The notes beneath the pieces are model-generated. The model did no database searches. It was not told where the DNA came from and was given only the letters and a program-made list of their open reading frames with translations. Both the position numbers and the translations under genes were made by a program. Below are positions 62,151 to 64,000 of a DNA stretch of 64,000 nucleotides, piece by piece. Positions within the stretch are counted from its first letter, which is position 1. Every line of letters begins with the position of its first letter. This stretch comes from Thysanoteuthis rhombus (Eukaryota; Mollusca; Cephalopoda; Oegopsida; Thysanoteuthidae), in assembly GCA_963457665.1 (NCBI GenBank), contig OY735227.1, forward strand, positions 52,232,844 to 52,296,843, read 5' to 3'.

Positions 62151-62578
62151 TTTTTTAATCAGTGTATCATAAAGATGATAAGACTATCACGAATTCAGCC
62201 AAATTCCTACACACACGTACGATTAACCATATTTTTTTTTCAAGAAGTACTTATGGTAGAATACAGTTCAAAGTTCATTACATGAATTATGTATGGTAGG
62301 TCAGTGGGAATAAATTTCAATCCTGGGAACAATAATGGGTACACGATCCTAGGAGTATGAGGTAAGCCAGCTGGTATATTCATAACAATTTAAATAATTT
62401 CAGTATCAAATGCAAAAAAAGGTTGTGAACTATTCAGCTTGTTTTACGTGCTACCGTTACGCTTTTCTACCTAAAATCAGAAGGTAGCATCTGATGGATC
62501 TCCGGTCTTCTGAGTTAGGAAATATACTTTAACTGGGAAGCATACAGAGGAATATTGAGCGGGAATAAATGGGGAAAA
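62151..62578. other. Unassigned DNA
   Basis: No feature supported. Confidence 0.45.
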
Positions 62579-62642
62579 TCGAGGAATATGAGAAGGGAGA
62601 AAAGTGTCCTCTACACACTTTCTCCCGTCTCATATTCCTCGA
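62579..62642. repeat. Near-perfect inverted repeat (28-29 bp arms, 7-base loop)
   Basis: The left arm 62579-62607 begins TCGAGGAATATGAGA and ends AAAAGTGT. The right arm 62615-62642 is its reverse complement, with one mismatch and one single-base bulge. The loop is CCTCTAC. An RNA from either strand would form a 64-nt hairpin of the size of a miRNA precursor. No transcription evidence is available from sequence. Confidence 0.9.
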
Positions 62643-63799
62643 GAAGTAGGAGGTAAGATAGAGAAAAATGAAAAAAATTGGTAAAAGAAAGAAAATTATT
62701 GTAATGCTGGCACCACGTAATAGAACCAACGAACCGAGAGAAGTAACTTGTCAGTAGGTCTAAGGGGGCTTAACTGATTGTACCTAAAGGATGCAGGCAT
62801 ACAAGGGAGGAACTCGGTTATGCAAATATCATATGCATATAAGGACACCTCGATACGGAGAAACTAAACTCCCATTTCCAGTTCAGTTTCCTGATCATAT
62901 AGCACACTAACTATAGAGGAGTTAGTTATGTGGCATTCAGCGGAAGAAACGCGGAGAGGCCTGGTGCAAAGAAGCCTGTGGTCAGAAGAACTTCGTAGGG
63001 ACTAAGGAAAGGCTGAAAAAGTCGGGGATTGGGGTAAGGGTCTGTGGTGTAAAGAACAGGGAGCACAAACGAGAGAATGCGAGGCTAACATCGGTGACCA
63101 AGTATATGGGAAATAAATGCTCGGAAATAGAGTGGAGCCCAGAAGCCGGAGAAATCTAGCCCACCTCTATCCAATGAAAATGTGTCATAAAAAAGAAACA
63201 GGACTGATAAGTATTTCCACTCTAAATATAGAACTGTCTCTCCCTTTATATCATGTCTGTGCCTCTAGAACACCCTCCCCTCTACTTAAGCGATCTTCAA
63301 TTATATTTCCATCGTTCATTCTTTCTGTTTCAACTACGCCTTTCTTTGCCTCGTATCTAATTTGTTTCTCTCTTTTCTGTCTTTCACCACGAATCAGAAA
63401 TGATATTAACGTACCTAGGTCTCCCTCGCTACATGCTGTCAGCCACGCTCAAAAAGGATCAACGGGGGATCTCAAGATGGCTGCTTGCTGACGTCTGGTT
63501 TGAGCCCTGCGTTGGCAGTTTGTTCATTCGGGACATGCTTCTTATAGTAAATAACTGGAAAAAGGCGTGCAAGGTTGCAACGGCACTGTATTTGTGACCA
63601 TGGTAGTTAGCTGGGGTGATGTTGAGACCCCCTCCCTTGTGTGTAACAATATACATATAGAGGGATGAAGACTAAAGAAAGACAGGATTATCAAGAGACA
63701 ATATGAGCGAACGATTGGCATAAAAATACGAAATATCAAAAATTTTTAAATGAATAAATAATTCAGCTCAGAGGTAGCAGAAGGTTATAGAAAACGAGA
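62643..63799. other. Unassigned DNA
   Basis: No gene supported. The phrase TCTGGTTTGAGCCCTGCG at 63496-63513 looks like a tRNA T-arm/B box, but no A box was found at the right distance. Confidence 0.4.
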
Positions 63800-63829
63800 C
63801 CACAACATAATGATGACTGGGTAATAATG

Positions 63830-64000
63830 TTGGGTATAATTCTCCCCGTTGCACTTTGTATGGTTCTCAGTCTGAGGGTCAATCGTTTGGTTAGGTTCCA
63901 TGTTTCAACTCAATAAGTGATTATCGGGAGGATGCATGGGTTGTAGACCTAATGGGGCCTTCTTATTTATTAAGATGGAGCAGGTTCTACTAAACGCTAG
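63830..64000 (-). pseudogene. RTE-like LINE fragment running off the window
   Basis: Minus strand from the window end: KKAPLGLQPMHPPDNHLLS and, shifted, the family's YNQCI-P-ITYG region, then NMEPNQTIDPQTENHTKC and a decayed following part. It is homologous to 42740-42840 and to minus-strand 28470-28560. Its 5' part lies beyond position 64000. Confidence 0.65.

Noticed and set aside
63496-63513. tRNA T-arm-like phrase
   Set aside because: No A box at a suitable distance and no pairing acceptor arms.

Overview
This window reads as non-coding, repeat-dense DNA from an animal. No host protein-coding gene, rRNA operon or intact tRNA could be supported. The base composition is AT-rich, there are many long (TA)n, (CA)n/(TG)n and (ATT)n arrays, and the mobile elements are eukaryotic non-LTR retrotransposons, Penelope-like elements, a mariner remnant and RNA-derived SINEs. 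A degenerate interstitial TTAGGG tract fits a lineage with the vertebrate/lophotrochozoan telomere repeat. A mollusc, plausibly a cephalopod, is my best guess, but this is inference from overall character and not from a diagnostic gene.

Layout. 0-7.8 kb: unique-looking DNA, simple repeats and a weak Penelope-like remnant. 7.9-8.6 kb: Penelope-like remnant with a GIY-YIG-type region. 9.8-20 kb: scattered tRNA-like SINEs, a second Penelope-like fragment and an unclassified dispersed repeat pair. 21.4-23.35 kb: cluster I of restriction-like-endonuclease (RLE) LINEs, three pieces separated only by (ATT)n. 23.7-27.6 kb: (TA)n arrays, SINE copies that converge tail-to-tail on one (TA)n array, one unexplained open frame and an inverted pair of tRNA-like modules. 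28.4-30.3 kb: an RTE-like LINE with inverted 5' part, then a permuted RLE LINE and a (TAA)n tract. 30.6-37.4 kb: degenerate tandem and dispersed repeats, a ~140 bp tandem repeat and three tRNA-like modules. 38-41 kb: mariner N-terminal remnant, 43 bp minisatellite, MITE candidate. 41.9-43.6 kb: the longest RTE-like remnant, broken by inserted SINE-like DNA. 45-50 kb: a tRNA-like pseudogene, another RTE remnant and the telomere-like tract. 52-53 kb: diverged long duplication. 53.3-56.5 kb: cluster II of RLE LINEs, with the best-preserved reading frame of the window (338 codons). 57 kb: a 5S rRNA-like sequence, followed by an RTE fragment. 58-60 kb: two identical 96 bp repeats. 61-64 kb: purine tract, RTE fragment, a near-perfect 28 bp-arm hairpin, and an RTE fragment running off the end.

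How the parts relate. Two LINE groups dominate. The RLE LINEs (R4/Dong-like) sit inside trinucleotide arrays, and the sense strand always reads TAA, which matches target preference of the Dong type. The RTE-like LINEs recur as short 3' fragments ending in GAT-rich tails. SINE-like RNA-derived units are probably mobilised by such LINEs, though no tail match proves which one.
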